Assembly (NCBI GenBank): GCA_019419865.1
Contig: JAHZIG010000001.1
Coordinates: 1-64,000 of the forward strand
Length of the DNA stretch: 64,000 bases
Direction: 5' to 3'
Source: Clostridiales bacterium
Lineage (GTDB): Bacteria; Bacillota; Clostridia; Monoglobales; Monoglobaceae
Shown: piece after piece, positions 16,644-26,382 of the stretch
How positions within the stretch are numbered: the stretch's first letter is position 1
Layout of the letters: every line of letters begins with the position of its first letter
Program-made: the position numbers and the translations under genes
Notes under the pieces: model-generated
What the model was told of the DNA's origin: nothing
The model's input: the letters and a program-made list of their open reading frames with translations, nothing else
The model's database searches: none

Positions 16644-17741
16644 TTGAAAATCAATCTTTTGAAAGCCGCGGCGGCGATTTTGGCTTTGTTCCTGGTCGGC
16701 TGCAGCTATAATTCGTCGCAAAATGAAAAAAACGACAGGCTCATATACGCTATGGACACCGTCATGCGGGTAACGGTCTACGGCGACGAAGCCGCGCTCG
16801 ACGACGCCGAAGCGGAGATAGAACGTCTCGACGCCCTGCTCGGTTTCGACGACGCGACCAGCGACATAAGCAAAATAAATTCCGAATCGTCCTACGCCTC
16901 AAACAATTCAGCCTACTCCGAAAATAACGCCCTGTCCGCTCCGGTCGGTCCCCAGGACGACCGAATCTCGGTCGAGGTCTCGAGCGATACCGCAGAACTT
17001 CTTAAAAAAGCCTCTGAAATAAGCGCCTCGACCGGCGGGGCGTTCGATCCATGTATCGCTCCCGTCGTCGAGCTCTGGGGGTTTTACGGGCAAAAATACC
17101 GCGTCCCGTCTCAGGACGAGATAGATAGCGAACTTAAACGCGTAAGCGCTTCCGGCTATAGCGTTGACGGAAACGCCGTCGCATTAAACACGGGAACTCG
17201 GCTCGACGTCGGCGGCATAGCAAAGGGTTATACCGCGTCCAAGCTATACGATCTGCTTAAGGCCGACGGGATAGAATCCGGAACGATATATCTCGGCGGA
17301 AGCGTTACCGTGATCGGCGCAAAGCCGGACGGCTCGCCCTGGAACGTCGGCGTCCAAGATCCGGACGATCCGAACAATCCAAACGCCTATGTGGGATATA
17401 TCTCGGCGACCGACACCTCGATAGTGACTTCCGGCAGCTACCAGCGCTATTTCACCGAAAACGGCGTCAATTATCATCATATAATCGACCCAAAGACCGG
17501 ATACCCCGCCGACAGCGGTTTGGTATCGGTCACCATCGTATCGGACGACGCGACTTTATGCGACGGACTCTCGACCGCGCTGTTCGTTATGGGCCTTGAT
17601 CAAGCCTCCGACTACTGGCGCGACGCGCAGGGATTCGAGGCGGTTTTCGTTACAGACGACGGCTCGGTATATATAACCGAAGGTCTTGTTGATTCGTTTT
17701 CGAGCGACGGGGATTACGAAATAATTTATAAGGATCGATAG
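16644..17741 (+). CDS. apbE: FAD:protein FMN transferase, lipoprotein
   Basis: Attaches FMN covalently to Thr/Ser of extracytoplasmic flavoproteins (Rnf/Nqr subunits, FMN-binding domain proteins, fumarate reductase-like enzymes). A lipobox VGC places Cys20 as the lipidated residue, so it acts on the outer face of the membrane. ApbE landmarks: YAMDTVMRVTVYG, GAFDPCIAPVVELWGF, DVGGIAKGYTASK (about 190-203), YLGGSVTVIG, TSGSYQRYF and HHIIDPKTGYPA. Residues about 75-110 hold a Ser/Asn-rich insertion. The start is TTG after GAGGTGTAAAA. It follows the NusG-II/Gx pair but has its own upstream palindrome, so may be separately controlled. No FMN-binding target protein is in the window. Confidence 0.95.
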   Translation: MKINLLKAAAAILALFLVGCSYNSSQNEKNDRLIYAMDTVMRVTVYGDEAALDDAEAEIERLDALLGFDDATSDISKINSESSYASNNSAYSENNALSAPVGPQDDRISVEVSSDTAELLKKASEISASTGGAFDPCIAPVVELWGFYGQKYRVPSQDEIDSELKRVSASGYSVDGNAVALNTGTRLDVGGIAKGYTASKLYDLLKADGIESGTIYLGGSVTVIGAKPDGSPWNVGVQDPDDPNNPNAYVGYISATDTSIVTSGSYQRYFTENGVNYHHIIDPKTGYPADSGLVSVTIVSDDATLCDGLSTALFVMGLDQASDYWRDAQGFEAVFVTDDGSVYITEGLVDSFSSDGDYEIIYKDR

Positions 17742-17818
17742 TACTTAGCCCGGCTATAATTATTCTAAAAAACTAAGCGGTTCGGTCGATATAAATAATT
17801 AAGAAAAGACGTATTGAT

Positions 17819-18582
17819 ATGTCAAAGGATAACGGCGGCTTTAATCCATTCGGCGGATGTTCGACCTTAACGGAGACGGTTAAACCGATTTTTTTGAATA
17901 CTCGCTTATGACGGATCATCTCGAACGCTCCCGAAAAAGGCAGAAACGTTCAAACTCAAACGCCTGTCAAGACTCAAGCTCCGAAATCCATAAACAGTCC
18001 GAAGAGCTCTTCAAATGTCTGCAGAATACTCAATATGCTTGGCGGGATAAGTACGGCCGCGACGACGAGTTTCAGATAGACCCTTTAAATTACAAGGCCG
18101 AAGACGAATACTTAACCGCGCTGAATAAGACTAAATACGCTTGGCGGGATAAATGCGACTACGATCGCGAGTTTGGGATCAGCTCTTACGACTACGAGAC
18201 CGAAGCCGAATACAACCAAGCTCTGCACGACGCCAAATATTCTTGGCGGAAAAGCTGGCGGCGGACGCAAAGAAATTAAATATCGATCCAAACGAATACG
18301 ATACCGAAAAAGAACTCATCGCAGCGATCGGCGCCGAACTCGAACGCAGATTCCCGGAGCGTCAGCAGACCGCTATCAAAAAGAGGGAGCGTCTCGAAAA
18401 AGAGCGGTTAAAAAAATATATAGACCCCCCTCGCAAACTCCGACGCTATGATCTATACTTTCTGCGGCGTGATTTTTCCTGAGGATCCCGCCGTATATCA
18501 CTATCTGGCCAACGACGACTCGCTTAATATAGACGACGAAGTAATCGTCCCGGTAGGCCGTTTTGGCGATTGCATTGTATAA
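17819..18582 (+). pseudogene. Decayed EF-hand / YxWR-repeat protein gene
   Basis: Pieces of one protein lie in three frames. ATG 17819 gives MSKDNGGFNPFGG; a one-base insertion before 17857 moves on to MFDLNGDG, then TAA (17881) stands where Lys is expected, then TDFFEYSLMTDHLE. The restored DLNGDGKTDFFE is a perfect EF-hand calcium loop. Next come repeats with the core YAWRDK (two intact, third YSWRK). At the AAAA run 18250-18253 one A seems lost, and the chain continues as LAADAKKLNIDPNEYDTE. After the C6 run (18425-18430) it shifts again to MIYTFCGVIFPEDPAVYHYL and DDEVIVPVGRFGDCIV. EF-hand plus YxWR repeats is a recurrent Clostridia protein of unknown function. The open stretch 17908-18279 is only its middle. 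Confidence 0.8.
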
Positions 18583-18768
18583 CCGTTCGCACGTTCGCGG
18601 ATCCGACGCAATCGGTCGCATTTAATTTACGGAGTTTTAAACCTTTCCTTTCGGCGGAAGTTTTGAATATATTCGATATTCGCTCACGTTTGCGGCTTTA
18701 ACTAACAACATGTATAAAACACAGACATAATCGAAAACTCTTTTAAAACGTCGATAGCTAAATTTAAA

Positions 18769-18800
18769 GGGCGAGATCCGCTTGGATTTCGCCCTATTTT
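18769..18800 (+). terminator. Terminator-like hairpin
   Basis: GGGCGAGATCC (18769-18779) and GGATTTCGCCC (18784-18794) form an 11-bp stem with one G-U and a 4-base loop, followed by TATTTT. It lies between two pseudogenes and could act in either direction. The rest of 18583-18864 shows nothing else. Confidence 0.65.
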
Positions 18801-18864
18801 ATTACAACTCTATAATCGCCGCTTCGATCCGTTTAAAAGCTAAAACTCCATATGCTTCCGCCGA

Positions 18865-20911
18865 CTATGCGCCAAAGCCGACGGTCTTAGCTTCCGCAAG
18901 CGGCTCCGCGTTGTCGAATCCGCTCCACACAAAGATTTTGATCGATCCTATCTCCCTGTTCTGCGCGGGGATATTAAAGCCTATGGAGTAGTCGTAGTTC
19001 AGCGCGAAGTTTGATCTCACATAATCAATATTCAGCAGCATGCCGTTCTTATCGTATACGGCTACAAAAACGTAATCCTCAGTATCCTCGGGCCTCGTTC
19101 TTGTAAACTGCGACCTCGGCCATAAAATCCGTATTCACAGGCGGAGTTTCAAGCTTGTCGCCCGACGTCGAAAGCGCCGATAAGCTCTTTATTTCATACG
19201 TATACTCGATCGGCTCTTCTGTCTGCGACTCTATATTATCAATATTTATATATGTAAACGTCTTGTTTCCTTCTTTGTCCCCGGCGCATATAATGAACGA
19301 ACCGTTTTCTTTATATCCAGCAAACCGTTTTCAACGACCTGCGCGCCGCCGCCGTCCGGATAGCCCGCGTTTATATAATAGTCGCTAATTATAGCCGCGC
19401 TTTCGTATCCTCCCACCAGTTCGGCGTACTGCTCGGGATCTGAGAGCAAAAGCTCTATATCGACGTCGCGACTCGCCGACGCAATATCGCCTGTCGCCGC
19501 TGCAGCCGACGCGTCTCCGCCTTGGACGCCTCCGACATAGGTTACGCTTTCGATATCATTGTTCGTCTTAATATTGAGCCGGACCGTTACGAGTTTCTCA
19601 GTCTTTTCCGTTTTGGAGAGAATAATATTTACGATCGTAGCCTGTGAAAGCTTAACCTCGGTCGTCTCTCCGCCGTTTAGCATATCCGGCGCCGAGTTTG
19701 CGTCCCCGCTTGAAATTTTATTACCATTGATAGTCAAAGTTTCGCAGCGATAGCAATTTAGAATACTGCTTTCTTCGTCTTTATATCCCGAAACGGCTCC
19801 AAAATGCTCGCCCTGCGTTTCAACGCTCCCGCCGACAAACAATGGCGATCCTATTGTAGTTTTGGAAATACGGCGGGGTAATTTGAGCTCCTACCAAACC
19901 TCCGGCGTAATCCCCCGCGGCTACGACGACGCTCGACGAATAGCAGCCGGAAATACCGCTTAAGCCGGCCTGCTGTCCGACCAGGCCGCCCACGTACGAG
20001 CCGCCCTGCGTCTTGCCGGGACTTGAGGAATAGGATATATCGCCGTCGGAAACGTATCCGACTAAACCTCCCGCGCAGTCGCCCGAGCTTACGACGTCGC
20101 CTGACGCGTAGCAATTGACGACGCTCGCCATTTCCCCAAGGTTTCCGATCAATCCGCCGCAATTACGCGAGCCACGGACGGCGCCCTCGGCGTAACAGTA
20201 CCTCGCCGCTCCGCTTGCATGACCGATCAGTCCGCCGATGTTTCCGGCAATATCGCCGTCGCTTTCGGATATAACGTCTCCCTTCGCGTAACAACCGACC
20301 GTCGTACCTGTAACGGTCTGGCCGCCTATCAATCCCCCGACGCTTTCCACGCCGCTTATTCTGCCGCCGACTACCGAACAGTTACTGATCTCGCCGCTCA
20401 AATATCCGACTAAACCTCCGACGTTCCTGCCGCCGATAACGCCATTTTCAGCGATTTCTATACCGAGATTTTGGACGCGCGCGCCGTCGTCGTAAGATTC
20501 AACGCCGCCGAACAGACCGATATTATCCGTATCCGCGCGGTTTATCCACAAACCTGAAATAACGTGATACGCTCCGTCGAAGCTTCCGCTGAAATATTCA
20601 TACCCCAACTCGGACGTCCGCCCTATCGGTTCCCAACCGGCGCCGCCCCATTTGGCGTAACCTTCTCCGCCTTCGGCAAGATATTCGGTCAAATCGATAT
20701 CGTTCCCTAATTTGTAATGCGCCGACAGGTCGCCGCGCACCGCGTCAGGCTCCCGCGCCGTGGTTACAATAAAAGGATCTTCCACCGTACCCGAACCGTT
20801 TTGGAACGCCGCACCGTCCTGATTCGTAACCGTCGGCTCCGCGTAAGCGGAGTAGAATACCGCGGACAGCGTCAATAAAACTGTTAAAATCAAACTCATA
20901 CTCTTTTTCAT
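18865..20911 (-). pseudogene. Frameshifted secreted GLUG-repeat protein
   Basis: The N-terminal frame (start 20911, signal peptide to about residue 25) encodes at least seven GLUG-type repeats such as VGGLVGYLSG, SVGGLIGG and NIGGLIGHAS, a beta-helix-like array found in adhesins and some surface enzymes. The chain continues in other frames: near 19845 into FVGGSVETQGEHFGAVSGY and a domain rich in Val/Thr/Ala; near 19310 into FTYINIDNIESQTEEPIEYT; near 19097 into EDTEDYVFVAVYDKNGML and the tail IKIFVWSGFDNAEPLAEA, ending at TAG 18865-18867. That tail resembles the C-terminus of the giant beta-helix protein. At least three frameshifts make an intact product impossible unless they are sequencing errors. 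The fragment starting at 19842 has no start site of its own. Confidence 0.82.
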
Positions 20912-20965
20912 AACCCTTTACCTCCCTTTTCTTTATTAAAATAGTATTAATTTATTTTCCACTTA

Positions 20966-22201
20966 CTAAACCGTCGGGTCTATCGCCTCGCCCGACCGAT
21001 CCAGATAATATATCGGTTCATGCTCCTCGTCAAAAACCGTTATCACTCCGCTTACGCAGTCGGACAGACCGTCGTAAACTATATCGGCAACAACGGCTCC
21101 GTCTTTGTCGATCGTTCCGTACGATCCGTTATTTTTCACGACCGCGACCCCTTCGGAAAAGCTTCTGCATTCGTCGTACTCTAAAGGTATCGCAATATCC
21201 CCGTCCGTATTTATATACCCGCAGCTATCGCCTATGCGTACGCTCGCCAAGCCCTCGGAAAACGAATCCGCGGAATCGTACTTATTCTCTATTACCATAT
21301 CGCCGTCAATATTTATATATCCCCATTTGCCGTCAAGCTTTACCGGGATCAGTCCGTCCTCGTAAGTCCCGATATCTTCGTATATACATTCGACGACCGT
21401 ATTGAACGCCGCGCCGATAACGCCCCATTTTCCGCCGATCTCTACGGCCGCGTATCCGTTATTGAAACCGCGTGCGTTATCGTACTCGTTCTCGGTCGCG
21501 AAATTACCGTTTTTATCTATGTACGACCACTTTTGGGGAACGTCGATCTCCGGCGGGACCGGATACGCGTATCCTGATTTTAAAACGACCGCGTAACCTT
21601 CGCTGTAACTCGACGCCGATGAAAATTCCTTATCAAATATGCGCTCTCCGCGCTTGTCGATATAGGTATAGGAATACTGATCCGTACCGGAAGCGATCTC
21701 GACCAAAGCCGCTCCGTCGCTGAAATCATACGCGTTATAATATATATTGGGAACGACCATCTCGCCCGTTTGATCGATATAACCATACTCGCCGTTTTGT
21801 CCTCCGCTTGTCCTGACCAACGCCAAACCCTCGGAGAAATTATTTGCGGAATAGTACTTAGGTTCGACGACTACGTTTCCCCGGCAATCCATATATCCCC
21901 AAAGTCCGTCCTCTTGATACGGAGAAAGCGCCAAGGCCTCCTGATCCGACCCCGAAACTATGTTTATAGTCTCCGAGCCTTCGTCCCACTCGACCGTCAT
22001 CCCCGCGTTCTCCGCCGCCTCTCGGAGAGGTATGTACGCGTTGCCGTTGATCGTCACGACCGGATTTTCAAAGTCTATCTCTTCCCCGTCCGCAATAATT
22101 TTATAGTTTACCGCTTCCAATACCAGATCCGGATTCGAAACGCCGAACGCCGTACCCGTAATCAAGACGCAAGCCAAAACGCTTAAAATTAGTTTTTTCA
22201 T
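20966..22201 (-). CDS. Secreted stalk-domain protein with WG repeats
   Basis: Signal peptide (to about residue 20), one copper-amine-oxidase N-terminal-like stalk module (VVTINGNAYIPLREAAENAG, about residues 47-85), then a chain of WG/KWG repeats, each about 45 residues, for example GLWGYMDCRGNVVVEPKYY, EYGYIDQTGEMVVPNIYY and GKWGYINIDGDMVIENKYD. WG repeats build beta-solenoid or propeller-like surfaces. This combination is a common exported protein in Clostridia, with no defined activity. GAGGAGATCATT precedes the ATG. It sits between two broken surface-protein genes and is itself intact. Confidence 0.88.
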   Translation of the reverse strand: MKKLILSVLACVLITGTAFGVSNPDLVLEAVNYKIIADGEEIDFENPVVTINGNAYIPLREAAENAGMTVEWDEGSETINIVSGSDQEALALSPYQEDGLWGYMDCRGNVVVEPKYYSANNFSEGLALVRTSGGQNGEYGYIDQTGEMVVPNIYYNAYDFSDGAALVEIASGTDQYSYTYIDKRGERIFDKEFSSASSYSEGYAVVLKSGYAYPVPPEIDVPQKWSYIDKNGNFATENEYDNARGFNNGYAAVEIGGKWGVIGAAFNTVVECIYEDIGTYEDGLIPVKLDGKWGYINIDGDMVIENKYDSADSFSEGLASVRIGDSCGYINTDGDIAIPLEYDECRSFSEGVAVVKNNGSYGTIDKDGAVVADIVYDGLSDCVSGVITVFDEEHEPIYYLDRSGEAIDPTV

Positions 22202-22245
22202 AATGATCTCCTCACTCTATTATCTTTTTTTATTATTCTTTGCGA

Positions 22246-23341
22246 TCAATCTACCAAGTCCGCCGTAATGCAATAATACGATTTATTAGCGTAATAACTA
22301 ATATTAACTTTGTCGTTATATATAAGCTGAAGAACTTCCTCGGTAATTCCGAAGTTGTATCTATTTTTGTCCAACGTAGGCGAACTTAATTTATACTCCT
22401 CGCCATTTTTAATAAGTATATCGCTTCCGGGATATATGGTCGCAACATCTCCCATACCGTTTTCAACGGTGTATGAACCGTCGTCGTTCTCGCACTCGCT
22501 TCCTCCCGTTTGTTCGTTTAGCGTTGCCAACATCAAGAAACATGGAAAATATGTAACTCTATCCGTCAAGTAGCCTTTTATGTCTATAAGTTCCAACGCT
22601 TCCATATTATTTACAACTACCACCCTGGCTTCGATCTCAGGCGCCTTATTAAGCCATGACGATTCACTTTCGTTCAAATAATTTAAATATGTACAACTTC
22701 TCTCTTCGTCTCTCTATCCCGACTTCATTCCAATACTTATATCTACTTTGCTCTAAAAATCTGATCAACAGTTCTCTAAATTCAGCGACCGAGATATTAC
22801 GGCTCGCGTCGTTATAGAACGCGTCTTCTTCCTTAAGAAGTCCGCTACTTTTAGCCATATCGTACAAAATATCCGTGTTCGTCATATCGACTTGATTTTC
22901 ATCGCCCATAGCTCTCATCATAAACGCGACGCACGCTCCCGAAGTTGCGTTTGACAACAAATCGTATTCAACAGCGATAGTTCCGTCGTCCAATGGCGTT
23001 TCTTCCCCATATATAATTGAACAGGAACGCGCTGCGCGCACATAGCCCTTCCAAAATTCTCTATCCAAATATTCTAACTCGCCAGAATCCCACCACCTAT
23101 ATTTGCTTTCAGAATATGGAGATGGATATATAACAGAATTGTAATTGCTCATACCTATTGCGTTCATAACAGCAACTAAAGAATCAATCCTTCTTATTTC
23201 CATAGCATCTTCATCTATATCATATAGGATTAAATCCGCGACTTCTTCAACCGTGTAGTTTGCGGCGTATGCGATATTTACATAGCTCAATTGGGATAGC
23301 GTAATTATAAATATAATGCAGATCGATAATATTTTCTTCAT
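22246..23341 (-). pseudogene. Secreted SLH-like/stalk protein split by a frameshift
   Basis: The first frame (22664-23341) gives a signal peptide (to about residue 27) and an S-layer-homology-like region (IDSLVAVMNAIGM ... NISVAEFRELLIRFLEQS) and ends KLYIFKLFERK. The second frame (22246-22677) overlaps it by 14 bases and continues YLNESESSWLNKAPEIEARV with a stalk-like domain. Its only start would be TTG 22677 with no ribosome binding site, so a one-base shift within TTTAAATTATTTG best explains the pair. Rejoined, it is a protein of about 360 residues. A programmed or coupled restart is the alternative. Function unknown. Confidence 0.6.
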
Positions 23342-23352
23342 GATAACTCACC

Positions 23353-23739
23353 TCATGGTTTTTCAATAATTTCAACTATTTTCCACTTGCCGTTTTCTTT
23401 GTGTATTTTCCATTTTGAAACGATATTCCAAGATCCATAAGTCCTTCTATCTTGCTCGTCAAAACCTTCGTATGAATATTTTACCCACATGTAGCCGTCA
23501 GAAAAATTATGAATAACAAATAATCTTGTCAATTCAACTTCCGTATGCGTCGTATTAAATTCGCCTTTCCTGTTATATACTTTCAGCGGACTATCCTTCG
23601 TAACAGATTTGTCCACATTCCCGTACATTATATTCTCCACTTCCTGAATCAGCGCGTTCGTATTATTAAATATAATAGCGTACGCCGTCAATATCATCAA
23701 AATCACAACGACAACGATACGCAAAATTTTTGTTTTCAT
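23353..23739 (-). CDS. Membrane-anchored protein of unknown function
   Basis: 128 residues: an N-terminal helix (about 6-24, MKTKILRIVVVVILMILTAY) and a small extracytoplasmic domain ending in VSKWKIHKENGKWKIVEIIE, the ending typical of NTF2-like/lumazine-binding folds in exported Firmicutes proteins. GGAG lies close to the ATG. It ends 12 bases before the frameshifted SLH-like gene, so the two are probably co-transcribed. Family not recognised. Confidence 0.72.
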   Translation of the reverse strand: MKTKILRIVVVVILMILTAYAIIFNNTNALIQEVENIMYGNVDKSVTKDSPLKVYNRKGEFNTTHTEVELTRLFVIHNFSDGYMWVKYSYEGFDEQDRRTYGSWNIVSKWKIHKENGKWKIVEIIEKP

Positions 23740-24020
23740 CTCCGGCGCCTCCCCAAACGCAGCCTGAACCGACTTATAGTTGCGGCGCCTATCCCGCCGA
23801 CGTCTCAGTCAAACGTCTGAGAAGCGTTTATAAATCGATATTATCCCGATTCTTCTAAACGTATAATTTTCATATAATCGCCGCCGCTTAAATGTTGATG
23901 AATATACTCTCGCTTTACAATAAATATTTTTCGTAATTTTATTATATCATAACGGTTATATAGAATCAATCATTAATTCCAAAATTTAGGCAAAATAAGA
24001 GAAAAATTTAAAATATAGAT
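23740..24020. other. Intergenic region, no gene seen
   Basis: AT-rich apart from a dyad CTCAGtcaaacgtCTGAG near 23805-23822. No coding sequence or recognised RNA was found. The right end holds the terminator of the serine hydrolase gene. Confidence 0.4.
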
Positions 24021-24052
24021 AAAAAACCGCCGCAAAAAATCAGCGACGGTTT
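24021..24052 (-). terminator. Terminator of the serine hydrolase gene
   Basis: AAACCGCCGC (24024-24033) and GCGACGGTTT (24043-24052) pair with one mismatch; on the minus strand a run of six T follows. Confidence 0.75.
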
Positions 24053-24095
24053 GATTTAAAAATAAAAATTAAATTAATAATTAATTGTCGGCTCC

Positions 24096-26186
24096 CTATT
24101 CATACATAATATCAAATCTCGAACCCGGGCAACCGCTGAAAACAATATACGAACACGCTTCGACCTCTCCGACGGGCTCTTCGGCTTCCGATTCCCGGGC
24201 GGGCAGAACGCACTCGCCGCTTTTGTTTACGTAGGAGTCGAACACGCAGTTTCCTTGGCTGTCAAATACAGAAAAGCTCGCGTTTTCAGGTATATCCACG
24301 CTTATTTTCCCGCCTTCGGCGACGCTCGGTATCTTATACCATCTTGCGTATCCCTCGGGCTGTATTGTGCAAACTCCTCCGTCGCCGCCAAAATATAAGG
24401 ATTCGATACCGTCTTCGGCTATATATAGCGCCGACGCCGACTCCATATATTCGATACCGTTTTCAGTATAAAATTCAATGTCGCCGAGGTCGCGGCCGGA
24501 TGAACCCGGTATTTGAATTACCGAGATCGCGGAGGCGTCGTCTTTTATTCTATACGTTAAAATATATCCGGAGAGCTTATCGTACAGAGGCAGCGAACTG
24601 ATAAGACCTCCGTTTTGATATACTTGAGAATTATATTGTTCGTTTATCAAATAATATTTCTTATCGCTTCTCTCGCACCATTTTTCCGAGACCTCATAAT
24701 CTTCCGGAAGCTCCAGCTTTTCGGCGAAGTAATCTGCGGCCGCCGTCTGGCCTAAACCGGGTACGGATACATATTGCTCGGCCGTAATATATGTTTCGCC
24801 GTTTTCTTCGTTGACAAACTTTACTCTTGCCGAACTTTCCATTCCGGGTATATCCAGCACAAATACGCCGTTATCGGTATATCTATATGTAGTAACTCCG
24901 CCTTCGATATCTTCGGCGCCCACGACTGTCATCGTCATAGTTCCGTCGGCGCTTAAGTCAACCTCCGTAACGCCCGAGCTTGACCCATACATTCCCGCGT
25001 AATCAAGATATTCTTCAGGCATTTCGACGGATTCGTATACCTCGAACGACTTATCCGGGAGTATCTCTTCTATTTCGCCCTTCTCGAGCAAACGCTCCAA
25101 GAGGAGCCTGCTTGCAAACATCTGATTTATAACGCTCGAACCGCCCGAACTTATTACCGCCGCCGACATATTATACTCCGGCAAAACGACCAAACTCGAA
25201 TGATACCAAAGGGTGTCTCCTCCTTTTGATACGGCTTGTATATCATAGCGATTGAAAGGATAACAATCGACGGTATCCCAGCCGAGGCCGTAGCCTAACG
25301 TATTATCCTCAAATTCTATATGCATACCGTTTTTATACTCAGGATTAAAGCTCATTTCTGCATACTCTTCACTCAAAACCGGCGAATCCTCTAAAAACGC
25401 TTTAGAAAATTTGCAAAGATCTTCAGCCGTCGCATACACCCCGCCCGAACCTATGGCGCTTATCGTATCCGCGGGAAGCTCGGCGCCGGACGCGGAATAT
25501 GTTTTCACAAGCCGCTCTCTATCAAAATCATCCGCGGGTGTAAACGTGTTTTCAAGTCCGAGAGGCTGAGAGATATTTTCTCTCAAAAACTCGCTATAGC
25601 TCTTTCCGCTTACTCGCTCCACCAAAATTTCAGCTAACGTAAACCCGTCGTTGCAATAAACCGAAAACGCTCCTGGATCGGCTTTGAGCCGCTGCGACCT
25701 CAGGCTTTCCAGAAGTTCTTGCTTATAATTTTCGTTATACTCGTCAAACAAAAACGCGTTTGAAAAAGACGAGCCCATAAGCCCCGACGAATGATTCAAA
25801 AGCATTCTTACGGTTATATCCGTATACCGTTCGTCGGCCATTTCAAATTCCGGAATATATTTTACAACGCTCTCGTCAAGATCAACCAATCCCTGCTCGC
25901 ATAGTTTTAACACGCACGCCGCGACATACGTTTTACTTACGGAACCTACGCCGAGCAGATCGTCGGCTTCGACCTCGCCGCCCTGCGATAAGCTAAATAC
26001 TCCGGCGGTGTCGGTCAGCGCTATCTCGCCGTTATCGATAAGCGCGTATTGCACGCCGGTAGCCCCCGCCGCTATGAGCAAATCGGTCATCGAGTCAAAT
26101 TCGTCTTCAGCATATACAAAAATTTGCGGCGCCGACAATAGCATTGTTATTGTAATAAAAAACGCGGATATTCTTTTAAAATTCAT
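24096..26186 (-). CDS. Secreted class C beta-lactamase-like serine hydrolase
   Basis: Exported protein of the AmpC/esterase/D-peptidase superfamily. Signal peptide to about residue 26 (IFVYAEDE). The catalytic motifs are present: S-x-x-K as SVSK (82-85), Y-x-N as YCN (177-179), and a third-box-like HSS/KGGDTLWYHSS further on. HSSGLMGSS gives the usual family context. After about residue 420 a roughly 270-residue beta-rich C-terminal part follows, unlike true beta-lactamases; this design is typical of exported esterases or peptidases acting on D-amino-acid or ester substrates. GGGAGA precedes the ATG. It is monocistronic with its own terminator. Beta-lactam resistance cannot be claimed from sequence. 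Confidence 0.9.
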   Translation of the reverse strand: MNFKRISAFFITITMLLSAPQIFVYAEDEFDSMTDLLIAAGATGVQYALIDNGEIALTDTAGVFSLSQGGEVEADDLLGVGSVSKTYVAACVLKLCEQGLVDLDESVVKYIPEFEMADERYTDITVRMLLNHSSGLMGSSFSNAFLFDEYNENYKQELLESLRSQRLKADPGAFSVYCNDGFTLAEILVERVSGKSYSEFLRENISQPLGLENTFTPADDFDRERLVKTYSASGAELPADTISAIGSGGVYATAEDLCKFSKAFLEDSPVLSEEYAEMSFNPEYKNGMHIEFEDNTLGYGLGWDTVDCYPFNRYDIQAVSKGGDTLWYHSSLVVLPEYNMSAAVISSGGSSVINQMFASRLLLERLLEKGEIEEILPDKSFEVYESVEMPEEYLDYAGMYGSSSGVTEVDLSADGTMTMTVVGAEDIEGGVTTYRYTDNGVFVLDIPGMESSARVKFVNEENGETYITAEQYVSVPGLGQTAAADYFAEKLELPEDYEVSEKWCERSDKKYYLINEQYNSQVYQNGGLISSLPLYDKLSGYILTYRIKDDASAISVIQIPGSSGRDLGDIEFYTENGIEYMESASALYIAEDGIESLYFGGDGGVCTIQPEGYARWYKIPSVAEGGKISVDIPENASFSVFDSQGNCVFDSYVNKSGECVLPARESEAEEPVGEVEACSYIVFSGCPGSRFDIMYE

Positions 26187-26382
26187 TTATCTAATCTCCC
26201 TTATTCTCAGTATAAAATAATAATCTGCATACCTTCCTAAGCGCTCAAGAATCTATTTTTTGCCTATACGCATATTTTTCTGCAAATATCTTACAGAAAT
26301 ATTTATCCATTGCCTGCCGAATAATTTTAGCGTCCTTTCCACATCGAAAAATCATCCAAAAACTTGTAATCTCACATAAATA

